From Orbilia blumenaviensis (taxonomy: Eukaryota > Ascomycota > Orbiliomycetes > Orbiliales > Orbiliaceae): 64,000 bases of DNA. Location of the stretch: positions 62,001 through 126,000 of the forward strand of contig JAVHNS010000009.1 of the NCBI GenBank assembly GCA_036872755.1, written 5' to 3'. Below, in pieces: positions 1 through 12,017 of this stretch. Under the pieces are notes generated by a model, which ran no database searches, was not told the DNA's origin, and worked only from the letters and a program-made list of their open reading frames with translations. Numbering within the stretch: the first letter of the stretch is position 1; each line of letters begins with the position of its first letter. The position numbers and the translations under genes are program-made.

Positions 1-1549
1 AAATAAAATATTTAATATTATTATTAAATTTATCAAAAAAAATTTTAATTTTGTATTTTATATAATTATTATATTTAATTTGAATTTTATTCAAATTTTT
101 TTTAAATTTTAAAAAAAAAATTTTTAAAATTAAAATACAAAATATTTTGTATATTTATATTAATTTAAATATATTAAAGTTAAAATGGTGTTTTTTAAAT
201 TTCTTTTTAATTATATATAAATTAAAATTTTAAAAATTAATTTTTTATTAAATTATTTGATTTTTAAATTTTGTATAAATAAATATGTTTTATTTTTTTT
301 TTTTAAAATTTAAAATTTTTTTTTTAATATTTATTATAACAATAATTTATTTTTTTTATAAAAATTAAAAAATTTTTATGAAAATATTATAAATATTTTT
401 TATTAATTTTATATATTTTTCAATTTTAAAAAGAATTTTTTTTAATATAAAAAGGAAAAAAAAAAATTTTAAATATTTATTTTTTTAATATTTTATATTA
501 AATATATTTAATAGTTGAATGTTAAAAAATATTATAAATGAATTTTATTATAAATAAAAATTTTTTTAATTATTTTAAATATAATTTAAAAAGTTTTAAA
601 AATAAATTTTTTAAAGATTTTATTTATTTAAGTGTGACTTTTAATTGTAATATTTAATTTAATATTAATTTAATTTATAATTAATTGTTAATATTTATTT
701 ATAAAAAAAAATTGTAATTAAAAATGTGTTTTTATTAAATTTTATATTTAAAAAAAATATAATTATAATAAATTTATTATAATTCTTTAATTTTTATTGA
801 TTATTTTATAATATAAAAATACTAATTTTTGTTAATTTATTTATTATAATTAATATTTTATTATATAATTTATTAATAAAAAAGTTTTATATTAAAAATA
901 TTTTTTATATAAAGTTATAAATAATAATTTTAAAAAATATATTTAATATATTATATAATTAAAAAGTTTTATAAAATTTATATTAATTAAATTTATTTTT
1001 ATAATAAAGATTGTAAATTTTAATATATTCTTTAATTTATTTTCTTATTTGAAACTAAAAATAAATTTTTATAATAAATTCTTAAAGATAATTAATTTTA
1101 AGATGATTATGAATTAAATAATCATAATATAAAAAAATAAATTTTTTTTAGAGTTTTTTAATCAAAATATAAAATAAATTTTAGAATATAATAATTTTAT
1201 TAATTAAGTTAAAATAAGGAAATATATCTTCTTTTTTCAAAATTTGTTGTGTAATAAGATTTTATTTATAAATTGTAAAATTTTTTTATAAAAAATTATC
1301 TTTAATATTATGTTTTATTAAATTTAAAAATTTATTAATAAAACTTTAGTTTTCAATATTATTATATTTAAAAATTGTTTTTTTATCAAATTTAATATTT
1401 TTAATAAAATTTAATTTTTTATTTATTATATTTACAAATATATATATATTTTTTTTAAAAAATATATTATTTTTATATTATATTTATTAAAAAAATTTTA
1501 TTATTAAATTTATTATTTATTAAATTTTTTTATAATTAAAAAATAAATA
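1..1549 (+). mobile_element. LTR family P, plus copy, 5' internal fragment (5' LTR lies outside the window)
   Basis: Bases about 330-620 align with about 17440-17730, the region just downstream of the 16109 LTR, and with the reverse complement of about 33420-33480. This is therefore the 5' internal part of a P element whose 5' LTR should lie roughly 1 kb left of the window. The fragment stops at the terminal inverted repeat beginning at 1550, and the same element appears to resume at 9198. It is fully RIP-decayed and no open frame was recognised. Confidence 0.6.
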
Positions 1550-1569
1550 TACATCAGGAAAAAAACACA
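1550..1569 (+). repeat. Left terminal inverted repeat of the 7.65 kb element
   Basis: Twenty bases, TACATCAGGAAAAAAACACA, exactly matching the reverse complement of 9178-9197. The following 60 bases (GTTCCATCGCGCTCC and on) keep normal G+C and stand out from the A+T background. Confidence 0.7.
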
Positions 1570-4500
1570 GTTCCATCGCGCTCCATTCTGCCCATCCTAA
1601 GGCACTTAAGGTATTTTGGAGTTTAAGAAACATTACCTTTTAAATAAAATTTATTCTATTTAATGGGGTCTATTTTGTTCAATGGAGGGTTTTTTATTAT
1701 ATTAAGTGGTTTCCATTGTGCTAAAGGCTTTTTATTTTAAGAATGGATTTCTATTTTAAGAATAGACTTTCATTTTAAAAATGGATTTCTATTTTATAAA
1801 TAAATTTTTATTTTATGAAATATTATTTATTAAAAAAGACTAAATATTGTTTATAAAAGGTTAATATAAAATTAGTTTAAAAAATAGTATAATAATTTTA
1901 AAAATTTAAAATAAATTAACTTTTGTTTTTAAATATTTAAAATCTTTAATTCTATTAGTATATATTTTAAAAATTAAAAAAATATATATATAAAATTGTA
2001 ATGTTATTATATTATTATAATTATTATAAAAATTAAAAATTTAAATTTTAAATAAAAAAATTTTATGTTAACTTAATAAATAAGAAAAAAATTTATATTA
2101 ATTTTTATTAGTTTATAAAATTTTAATAAACTCTTTACTAATTTAAGTTAATTTATTATTGGATTTTGTGGGTTTTATATTAATTTCTTTAATATTAGTG
2201 GTATTTGTTGATTTAATATTTTTTTTAATTATTATAATATTTTTAAAATTTAATTTTTTTTAAATATTTTTAAAAATATTAATAATTATATTTATATCCT
2301 TAAGGGTTTTGAATGTTTTTAATTTTTATTTAATTAATATTAATAAAAATGTTATAATATTATTTTGATATATTAATTAATGATTATTTTAAAATTTAAA
2401 AAATAATATATATTAATTTAAAATAATATCATATTAATTTGAGTTTGTAATAAATAAGAATATAATTTTTATATTAATTATTTAAAAATTTTAAAATATA
2501 TTTTAAATTTATAATATTAATTTTTAATTATATTAAAACTACTTACAAAATTATTATTATCTAATAAATTACCAAACTATTAATTTTAAGATGTAAATTT
2601 AAATTTTTGATTTAATAAAACTATTATAATAATATTAAATTAGAATTTGGGAAATAATTGAAGAATAAAAGAGTAATAATATAAAGGTTTAAAAAAAATT
2701 AATAATAAATTATATTAATTTTAAATAAATTATAATTTATATTTTAAAATTTCTTTTTTAATAAAAACTTATTTTTTTTTAATAGCTAATGTAATTAATT
2801 TAAATTTATTTAATATAAAGTAAAGTATATTTATGTTTTATAATTTTTTGAACTATATTTATAAAATAATTTTAAAAATTTAAAATATATTATTTAATTT
2901 ATATAAATATTAATTTTATAAAAAAAGTAAATATAAAATTATAAGAAATAAATATTTATTTTTAAATATTATAAATATTTTTAATATTTAAATATAGAAT
3001 TTTTATAATATAAAAAATATTAAATTTTTAATAATAAATATTAAAATACTTAATATATATTAATAGAATATTTATTCTTTTAATATAATTTTTATAATAA
3101 TATTTTATAAGTCAATAAATTTTTAATAAATTTATATAATTTATTCGAAAAATAAATTAAAATGGTATAATATTAAAAGTTTTTAATAATATTTTATTAA
3201 TTATTATTAAATTTAAGGTTATTTATTAAAATTTAGTATATATTTATAAGTAAAAATGTGATTTTTTTAAATAATAATTTATTTGATGGTTTTAATAAAT
3301 AACATATTTTCTTTTTTAAAATTTAATATTATTTAAATATAAGAATTTTAATATTTAAATCTATTTAATCTTACAATAATTTTAATAATATTATTAAAAA
3401 GGGTAAAAATACTATAAGTATTATTGATATTATTAAAAATTTTGTTACTATTTTTAATAATTTTATTGAAAGTTTTACCAATTTATTTAAAAATATAATA
3501 AATATTAATTTTTATATAAAATATATTATATCATTAATAAAATTATAAAATATTTAAAAAATTTTATTCTAGAATAAAACAAACAAAAATAAGTTATTAT
3601 ATTTAAAAAAATAATTTAATTAAATTTTTCTAATTGAAATCTATAAATTTAATAAGATTTGAAGTAATACTGCTTTTTAAAAATTTTATAAAAATAATTA
3701 AAAATATAATAACGATAGATTTAAAATTTTAATGAATAATTTTTATTTAAAATTATATTTATTTTTTAATAATTTTTATAGTTTTGGTTTTTCTAATTAT
3801 ATTATAAATTTATTTAAATTTAATACATATTTGTTTTGGTAAAAATAAAATTTTAAAAAAAAATTTAAATAAATAATTAATAAAAATATTTGATATTAAA
3901 TTATTATAAATTTAAATAATTTAAAATTGGATTTATATAAAAAAAATAAAATTAAAATTAAAAATAAAATTAAAAAAAAAAGAAATATGTTTAATATTTA
4001 AAATTAATAAGTATTTTTATAAAAAGATATAATAATATTAAATTAATTTTAAATAAATAATATAAATTTTAATATTAAAAATTATTATAAAAATGATAAA
4101 TTGAAAATAATAAAATTTTTTATTTTTTAATATAGTTATGATAAGATTTAATATAAATTTTAATTAATTTAAAAATTTTTTATATAAAATAAAAATAAAT
4201 TTTATTTATATATATATATATATTTTAAAATTAAAAAATTTTTAATTTAATAATTTTATTTTATTAAGTAAAATTTAAAAGAAAAAGTTATAATTAATAA
4301 ATTAAAAATAATAAATCTATTTCTCTAACTTTATATAAAATAATTATAAAATATGTAGTATTTAAATTTTTATAATGAATTAATTAAATTAAAATATTTG
4401 TATTAAAGTATAAAAATATGTTAGTAAAAACTAAATTAATTTTGCCATTTATAATTATAATTAAAGTTATAAATTAATTTTTTAATAAATTATATTTTAT

Positions 4501-6204
4501 TGATTTATTTTTTATAAAATTTTAAATTAATTTTAATATTTTATTAATTTGTAATAAATTTTTGAAAATTAATTTTAAAATATTTAAAATCAATTTTTTA
4601 AATAAATTAATAAATTTAATAAATTTTTAACAATTAAAATTCTAATATTATTATTTAATTTTATTAATTAATTTAATATTAATTTGAGTTTGTAATAAAT
4701 AAGAATATAATTTTTATATTAATTATTTAAAAATTTTAAAATATATAAATTAATTTTATATATAATTTATTAAGTTTTTTTTATATTGGTTTTAAATTTA
4801 TAAAAAATTTAAGTTTTTTTTTTTTAATTATTTTAAAAATTTTTTAATTAAAATAAAGTTGTTTAAAAGTTTTAATTATATTTTTAAAATCTTTATTAAT
4901 ATTATTAATAATAGTTTTTTTAATAAAAATTTTGAAATTTAATATTTTAATTTTTTTTTTTAATTTAAGTTTTTTATTAAAGGTTGTTATTATTTTGTTG
5001 GTAATTTGAATTTTTTTTGTTTTGTTTTTATATAATTATTTTATAAATATTATTATTATTATTAAAATTAATAGTAATAAAAAAAAAGGTTATTAAATTT
5101 TTTATTAATATAAGTAAAATAACAAAAAAAACAAATTTTTTCAAAAATTGTAAATTAAATAATTCTAATATTAATTTTAATTTTAGTAAAGATAAGTAAT
5201 TTCTATTTTTTTAAAATTTTTATTATTTATTTTAAATTAAATCTGAATTTTTAAAATTTTTTAAAATTTTAAACTAATTTTAAAGGTATATAAAATTTAT
5301 TATTATTTTTATTATTTTTATTATTTATTATTTTTTTTTAAATTTAAGTATATTATAAGATATTTATTAAATATTATTAAATATAGTTAAAATTATATAT
5401 ATATATTTATAAAAATAAAAATTTATATTTCTAAAAATAAAAATTTATATTTATTTTTATTATATATATAAAAATTTTATAAACTTGTTATATATATTTA
5501 AAAAATTTAAATATTTATTATAAATTTTTTTTAAATTTATAATTATTATATAATATTTCATAAGTTTTATTATAAATTATTGTAAGTATATATATATTAT
5601 TTTAAAAAATTAGAAATTTATATTTAATTTTATATTTTTAAAATTAAAATTATATAAAATATAAGTTTATATTTAATATAAATAATAAGAAATATATATA
5701 TTAATGATATAGTTATTTTAAGTTTATATGTTTTGTATAATATTTTATAAATATTATTATAAGTTAATAAAGCTTTATATATATAAATTTGAAATATTTA
5801 AGTTTATGATAATTTTATTAAACTTTATTATTCTTATTTCATGTTGTTTTTAATATGAATTTTATATTATTAATATAAATTATAATTATAAGTTTTTATT
5901 AATTTTATTATTTTATATTTATGAAATAAAAATATTTATTTTTAAATAAAACAACAATTATTTTATTAAATAAATTTTAATAATTAATAATTAATTTATT
6001 AATAGTTATTATATTTTTATTAAATTTTTATAAAGTTTTGTATATATTTTAATTAATAGTTTAAAGATTTTAAAATATAAATAAAATATTAAATATTAAA
6101 TATATCTTATAATATAGTATTTATATAAATTTTAATTAGGTGTGTAATGCTTAAATTTTTTAAATTTAAAGTTTATTAATTAAAATAATTTTTTTATATT
6201 AAAA

Positions 6205-6908
6205 CTAGGAGGCTACTGCACAGCACTCAAACCCGACTGCAGCATCTTGATTTAAATGAATATATAATAATTCATATAATAATTAATATAATTTTAATGT
6301 GATTTTTGTATGTGATCACGTGATTATTTTTGATGTCAAAATTATTTTTTTTATTTCATTTTTATTTAATTTTATTTTAATTTAATTTAATTTTAAAAAG
6401 TTTGTGACATTCTTTTAATTAATTAATGTAATCATGTGACCACTTTGCATACAAAAACTAAATTAAATTAAAATAAATTAATTAAAAATTAATTAAAAAT
6501 ATAGTTTTAACATCAAAAATAGTTACATAATCACATTTTTGCTAAAAGTAATCTAATTAAAAAAAATAAAAAAAATATAAAAATAATAGCTATTCACTTA
6601 ATTAAAATTAAATAAATAATTAAAAAAGAATATATTAAAATTTTAAAATTATAAACTTAAAAATACAAAAATAGTAAAAACTTTTATCAAAAGTAATTTT
6701 CAAAAATTTTTAAAATTTCTTAGTAATTTTTTGTTAAGACCTGAAAATAATACCAAGATTTTAAAAATTCCATATAAATTTATATGGCAAAAATCCTAAA
6801 AAATTTTTTTTAAGTTTATTAAAAACAATATATTTTTTAATAGGTCTGATATGGATTGCATCTTATGCTGGTTTAACTCTAACCCTCCTGCAATACTGCA
6901 GTCGGGCA
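6205..6908 (-). mobile_element. Helitron-like non-autonomous element, long subfamily A, copy 1
   Basis: Read on the minus strand it starts TGCCCGACTGCAG and ends with a GCAG/CTGC-rich hairpin followed by CCTCCTAG, then host T. The base before its start is A, so it sits between A and T. It shares both ends and internal sequence with 10721-11459 and 45740-46463. An internal inverted repeat (left arm about 6307-6350, right arm about 6490-6535) is typical of subfamily A. This copy shows mainly G-to-A changes on the plus strand. It lies inside the 1550-9197 element; no empty site for it is present in the window. Confidence 0.8.
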
Positions 6909-9177
6909 TAATAATATTATACTTTTAAATTTCAAAAAACTTATAAAAATAATTATCAATTTATTTAAATGTTATATATACTTTCTTTTGATTTTTTAAA
7001 TAATATAAAATTTATTTTAAAATTAAATATAGATTTTTTCTTTCTACACTATTAAAAATAAAATAAAAAAAGATATTATATTTTAAAATATATTATTTTT
7101 AAATTTTAATAAAGTTTGAATAAATTTAAATAAATTTAATATAATACTAAAAAACCCGTTTATATAAAATAATAAAATATTAGAAAATATAAGTATTTAA
7201 TAATCTAAATAATTCAAATTATTTATATTTAAATTAATTTTTCTATTTATAAATCTAGAAAATATATTCAACGCGTTTTTAAATTTAAATATTGTAAAAT
7301 TTAAAGAAAATTTATGATTTTTTTTTATTAATTTAAAAAGTTTTAAATTAACTTAATAATTTATTAAAGAAAATCTTTTTTAAATAATAATTAATTAGTA
7401 TTTTAATTATAAAATAAATTTAAATATTAAAAAAATCAATATAAATTTTTTTAAGTTTATATATAAATTACATTAAATGATTTAAAAAATGAATAAAATT
7501 TATATTTATTTAAATAATTATTTATATAAATGTTTTTATAAATTTTATTTTATATTTTGATTATTTTTTATATATTAAATAAATATTTTTAAATATATAA
7601 TATTAATTATAAAAATTTTATAATTTGAAAAATATTTTTAAAAAATTCTAAAAAAATTAAATAAAACCATAATAAATTAAAATAAAAACTAAGAAATTTA
7701 TATTAAACAAAAAAATTATTAAAAAAATAATAAAAATTTTTTAAAATTTTTTAATAATAATAAGCTTTCTTCCACAATAACTTCAAATTTTTATTATTAT
7801 TATATTATATTTTTAAAAAATTAAATAAATTTTTTTTAAATAAAACATTTTAATTTTATTAAAATATATTTAATAATATATTTTACTAACACTATAAAAA
7901 AAGTTTAGATAATTAAATACTTAATTAATAAAAATAAAAAAAAATTTTTATATTAAATAATTTAAAAAAAATAAATATAATTTAATTATAAAAATATATA
8001 CATTTAAATAATAAAATATAAATTTTGAAAATATTAATTTAAAATATAATTTTTTAATTTTTAATAATTAAAAAAAGATGGAATTATAATTAATAAATTT
8101 AAAAAAGTTTATTTGAATACACTACCAACTCAACAAAAATATAAACAGTATTAAACAAATAAATTTAAAATTAATAGTATATTTAATTTTTTTAATTAAA
8201 TTATTATTAATATTAATAGAATTATAATTAACTTAATCAAAATTTAAATAAATTTATACAACATAATTTCTTAATATTAAAATTTAAATTAATTTTAAAA
8301 AATATTTAAATTTTTAGTATATAAAAAAAAATGGATTATAATAAATAAAATATAAAATTAATATTTTATATTTAATTTTAATTAAACATTATATATATAT
8401 TTAAAAATTTTATTAATATTTTAAATATTTTTTTAATCAGAATTCTATTTTTTAGTTTTAATAAACTTTTAAACATAAATATACCAGACTTTTATAATCC
8501 TAATTAAGGATTTTTAATATTATAATATTTTTATTAATTATATTATTTATATTAATTTTAATTAACAGAAAACAAATCTTTATAGAAACTTTATCATCTT
8601 CTAAAAATCTTATATGAGCCAGTATAAAGATTTTTAAAAAAAAATAATAATTAAATTAGAATTATTATTTATTTTTTATAATAAATTTAGTAATAAAATT
8701 TTTGAATTAACATTTATTATTAAATTTAAATTATATATTAAAAAAATTATATAAAACTTATATAACTTCATTTGACTAAACCAATATTTTTTTATTATAA
8801 AAAAAAATTTTATTAATTTTATTGAAATATTATTTTAATTTATAATATTCTGAATTTAGTTTATTTAATATATTATGAAATTAGTTTATATTTTTTAAAT
8901 ATTTATATAAATTTTAATATTTAAAATAAAATTTATTTTTATAAAAAGGATTATAATAATGAAAATAATATAAAATTAAATATTATTATTAATAATAAAT
9001 CTAATATCAAAAAAAATTTTGAGTTTTAGATATGGTATAAGCCTTTATTGGTTTTATTATAGTATTAAATAAATTTATTATAATAAAGTGTGATAAACCA
9101 CAATAAAGTTTGATAAAGTATAATAAACTATGATAAAATCTGATAAAAAAGTGTTCCATCCGATGGTATTAAGGAGA

Positions 9178-9197
9178 TGTGTTTTTTTCCTGATGTA
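9178..9197 (-). repeat. Right terminal inverted repeat of the 7.65 kb element
   Basis: Reverse complement of the left repeat at 1550-1569. Inside it, GTGTTCCATCCGATGG at about 9152-9167 recalls the ACAGTTCCATCGCG block at the left end, extending the resemblance of the two ends beyond 20 bp. Confidence 0.7.
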
Positions 9198-10720
9198 TTA
9201 TTTTTAATATGTTTTTATAATAGTTATTAATTTTTTGTTATAAATAATATATTATAATTATATAACATTAAATTTATAAGAAATGTAAATAATAAAATAT
9301 TATTATTTATTTTTATAAAATTAAAATAAATAAATTCTTAATATTTTTAAATAAATTATTAATAATAATTATAAAATTTAAGAAATAATTATATTTTTTT
9401 AATATTTTTAAAAAAAGATTAATTTTGAATAATTTAAATTTTTTTAAAATTTATTTTAATTTTGTTTAAAATAATTATAATTTTTAAAAATTGATATTTA
9501 ATAATAGTAAATTTTAATTTGTTTAATATTATATATAAATTATAGTTTTAAAAAGATTTTAACATTATATTAATATTTTTTTTATATTTTTCTAGTATTT
9601 TACTGAAAATTAAAATTTTATTTAAATAAATAATATAAATAATATTTTTATATTTTTAAAATATATAATTTATAAAAGTTTAAAAGAAGTTAATATATTA
9701 ATTAATTTAAATAATATAATTAAATATTTAAATAAATTCCAATAATATTAAAAAGTTATTTTTTATTTTTTTTTAAATTTATTTTAATATTATAATAAAT
9801 ATTAATAATATTTAATTTAATAAAATAATTTATATTTATTAAATAATTAAAAGATTTGTTTATTAATAATAAAAGTTTAATATTTTGAATTATATTATTA
9901 TTTAAGTTTTTATAATTAATATATATTTATAATTTTTTTTATACATATATAAATAAAAATTTTAATTAAATTCTTTTTTTTAAAAAAAATATAATATATA
10001 AATTAATTAATTTTTAATAAAAAATTTTTTTTATTTAAAAATTAAAAAATTAATTTATTATTTTTAAAAATTTAATTTAAAAATCTTTATTTTTTTTTTA
10101 TTAATTTTTTATATTTTAAAAACAATTATTAATTTTTTTTATAATATATATTAAATAAGTTAATAATAAATTTTTTGTAAAAATTAATTATTTAATCAAA
10201 TTTTAAAATAAATTTTTTTATAATTATATTTTAAAAATTTAAGATAATAAATTTTTTAATTAATATTTAAATTATATTTTTTAAATTAATATTTAAATTA
10301 TATTTTTTTAATTAAAAAAATTTAAAAATTATTTTATAAAAAGTTTTTAAAATATTTATTATAATTATTTTTAAATATTTATTTATAAAAAATGTAAAAA
10401 TAATTTTATAAATAATTGTTTCAAAAAAATTATTATTAAAAATAATAATATATATATTTTTTAAAGTTTTTAAATATAAAATAGGTTAAATTATTTAATA
10501 ATTTTAAAATAAATAAATTAATGTTTTATTTTATAATTTAATAAAAATATACTAAAATTTTTATTAATATTAATTAATAAAAAAAAATAATTTTTAATTA
10601 ATTATAAAAAAATTTATTTAAATAATTTATTTTTAATAATATATAATTTAAATTTTTTAAATAATATTAAATTTTAAAATTGTCTTAATTTTTTTTTTTT
10701 TATATTTATTTTTTTATAAA

Positions 10721-11459
10721 CTAGGAGGCTGCTGCGCAGCACTCAAACCCGACTGCTGCATCTTGATTATAAATTAATAATAACTAGGTAATATAATAAT
10801 TAATATAATAATTAATATAATAACTAATATAATAATTGATATGATTTTGATGCGGCTTTTGTATGTGATCATGTGACCATTTTTGATGTTAAAATTATTT
10901 TTTATTTAATTTTTATTTAATTTTTATTTAATTTTGATTTTAATTTTATTTTAATTTTAAATTTTTGTGATGTTATTTTATATGTGTTATGTGACCGTTT
11001 TGCATGCAAAAACTAAATTAAATTAAAATTAAATTAAATAAAAATTAAAGAAAAAATAGTTTTGATGTTGAAAATGGTCACGTGATTATATTTTTGTTAA
11101 AAGTGATTTAAAAAAAAAAAATAAAAAAAAATATAAAAATAGTAGCTAGAGACTTGTTTGCTTATAGGAAGTTAGATAAAGGGTTAAAGAAGATTATATT
11201 AAAGTACTAGAGTTATAGATTTAAAAATATAAAAACGGTGAAGATTTTTGTTAGAGGTAATTTTCAAAATTTCTTAGTCAAGACTTGAAAATTAGTGCCA
11301 AGATTGCTAAGATTTGCAAAATCTTATATAAATTTGTATGGTAAAAATTAAAAATTTTTTTCTTTAAGTTGGCTAAAAACAACACATTTTTTTGCGGATT
11401 TGGGTAGGATCGCGTCTTGCGTTGGTTTAACTTTAACCCTCCTGCAAAGCAGTCGGGCA
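10721..11459 (-). mobile_element. Helitron-like non-autonomous element, subfamily A, copy 2
   Basis: On the minus strand it runs from TGCCCGACTGCTTTGCAGG to a terminal hairpin and CCTCCTAG, with host A before and T after. The plus-strand left flank ends TTTTTTATAAA and the right flank starts TATTAATAAATT. The paralogous P copy at about 23936/23937 (inverted) has these flanks joined directly, so the insertion duplicated nothing. Length is 739 bp. An internal inverted repeat has arms at about 10861-10930 and 11015-11090. Decay is moderate and of C-to-T type on the plus strand, opposite to copies 1 and 3. Confidence 0.88.
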
Positions 11460-11705
11460 TATTAATAAATTTAATTTTATTAATATATTAAAATTTTTTA
11501 AAATCTAATTAAAAATAAAATAAAATAAAATTATTTTAGTTATAATTTAAATAAATTTTTTAAAAATAATTTTTAAAATTAAATTAATAATTAAAAATAT
11601 AATTTTAATAAATTATATATTATTATCTTATATTTTATATATTAAATTTAATTTTTAATATATAAAAATTTTTAATAAAAATAATATATTTTTAAATATA
11701 ATAAA

Positions 11706-12017
11706 TGCTCGACTGACAAGGAGGGTTGAAATTGAACTCCTGAGTGGGTTATATGGAGTTTTCCTATAAAATCGATCGAAGGAATGTGTTGTTTTTGGCG
11801 TACTTAGAAATTTTTGATGGTTTTCGCTTATATAAATTTGTATGGGGATTTTCAAGTCTTAACATGTTTGGCAGTTTTGTTCCTTATGTAAAAGCACTCC
11901 AGGCAGTGTGTTGCGATGATTTGAGTCAATTAATTCAAAGTAATTGGCAAAATCCAAAAAAAAAGCAGAACAAAATCGTGGGCAGTCGGGTTTGCGTGCT
12001 GCGAAGCAGCCGTCTAG
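11706..12017 (+). mobile_element. Helitron-like non-autonomous element, short subfamily C, nearly unmutated
   Basis: It starts TGCTCGACTGACAAGGAGGG and ends with the perfect hairpin GCTGC-GAA-GCAGC, then CGTCTAG, followed by host T. Near the end GGGCAGTCGGGTTT mirrors the start. The flanks ATAATAAA | TATAAAAAT are joined without duplication in the paralogous P copy at 23670/23671. At 312 bp it keeps normal base composition, unlike everything around it. A 92-codon frame (11744-12022) runs off the element end and has no recognisable motif, so I do not call it a gene. Confidence 0.88.

Larger units (their letters stand above)
1550..9197. mobile_element. Interval bounded by 20-bp inverted repeats, putative decayed DNA transposon
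   Basis: The left end reads TACATCAGGAAAAAAACACA (1550-1569); the reverse complement of the right end (9178-9197) is the same 20 bases. Both ends carry subterminal repeats: 1700-1810 has repeated TTTTAAGAATGGATTTCTA-like units, and 9060-9150 has repeated (T/A)TGATAAA/AATAAA units. Such subterminal arrays are usual in hAT, MULE and CACTA-type elements. The interval contains a 704-bp Helitron-like insertion (6205-6908), so the element proper would be about 6.9 kb. It separates two pieces of a P retroelement, consistent with insertion into it. No clear target duplication was found (AT on both sides at best), and no transposase could be read through the decay. Two unrelated inverted fragments remain an alternative. 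Confidence 0.55.

Noticed and set aside
10721..11459. Ordinary TIR transposon or MITE with a TA or TAA duplication
   Set aside because: The paralogous empty sites show no duplicated bases, and the two ends are not terminal inverted repeats of each other.
11278..11460. 60-codon minus-strand frame at the end of Helitron copy 2
   Set aside because: It covers the conserved element terminus and is broken in the other A copies.
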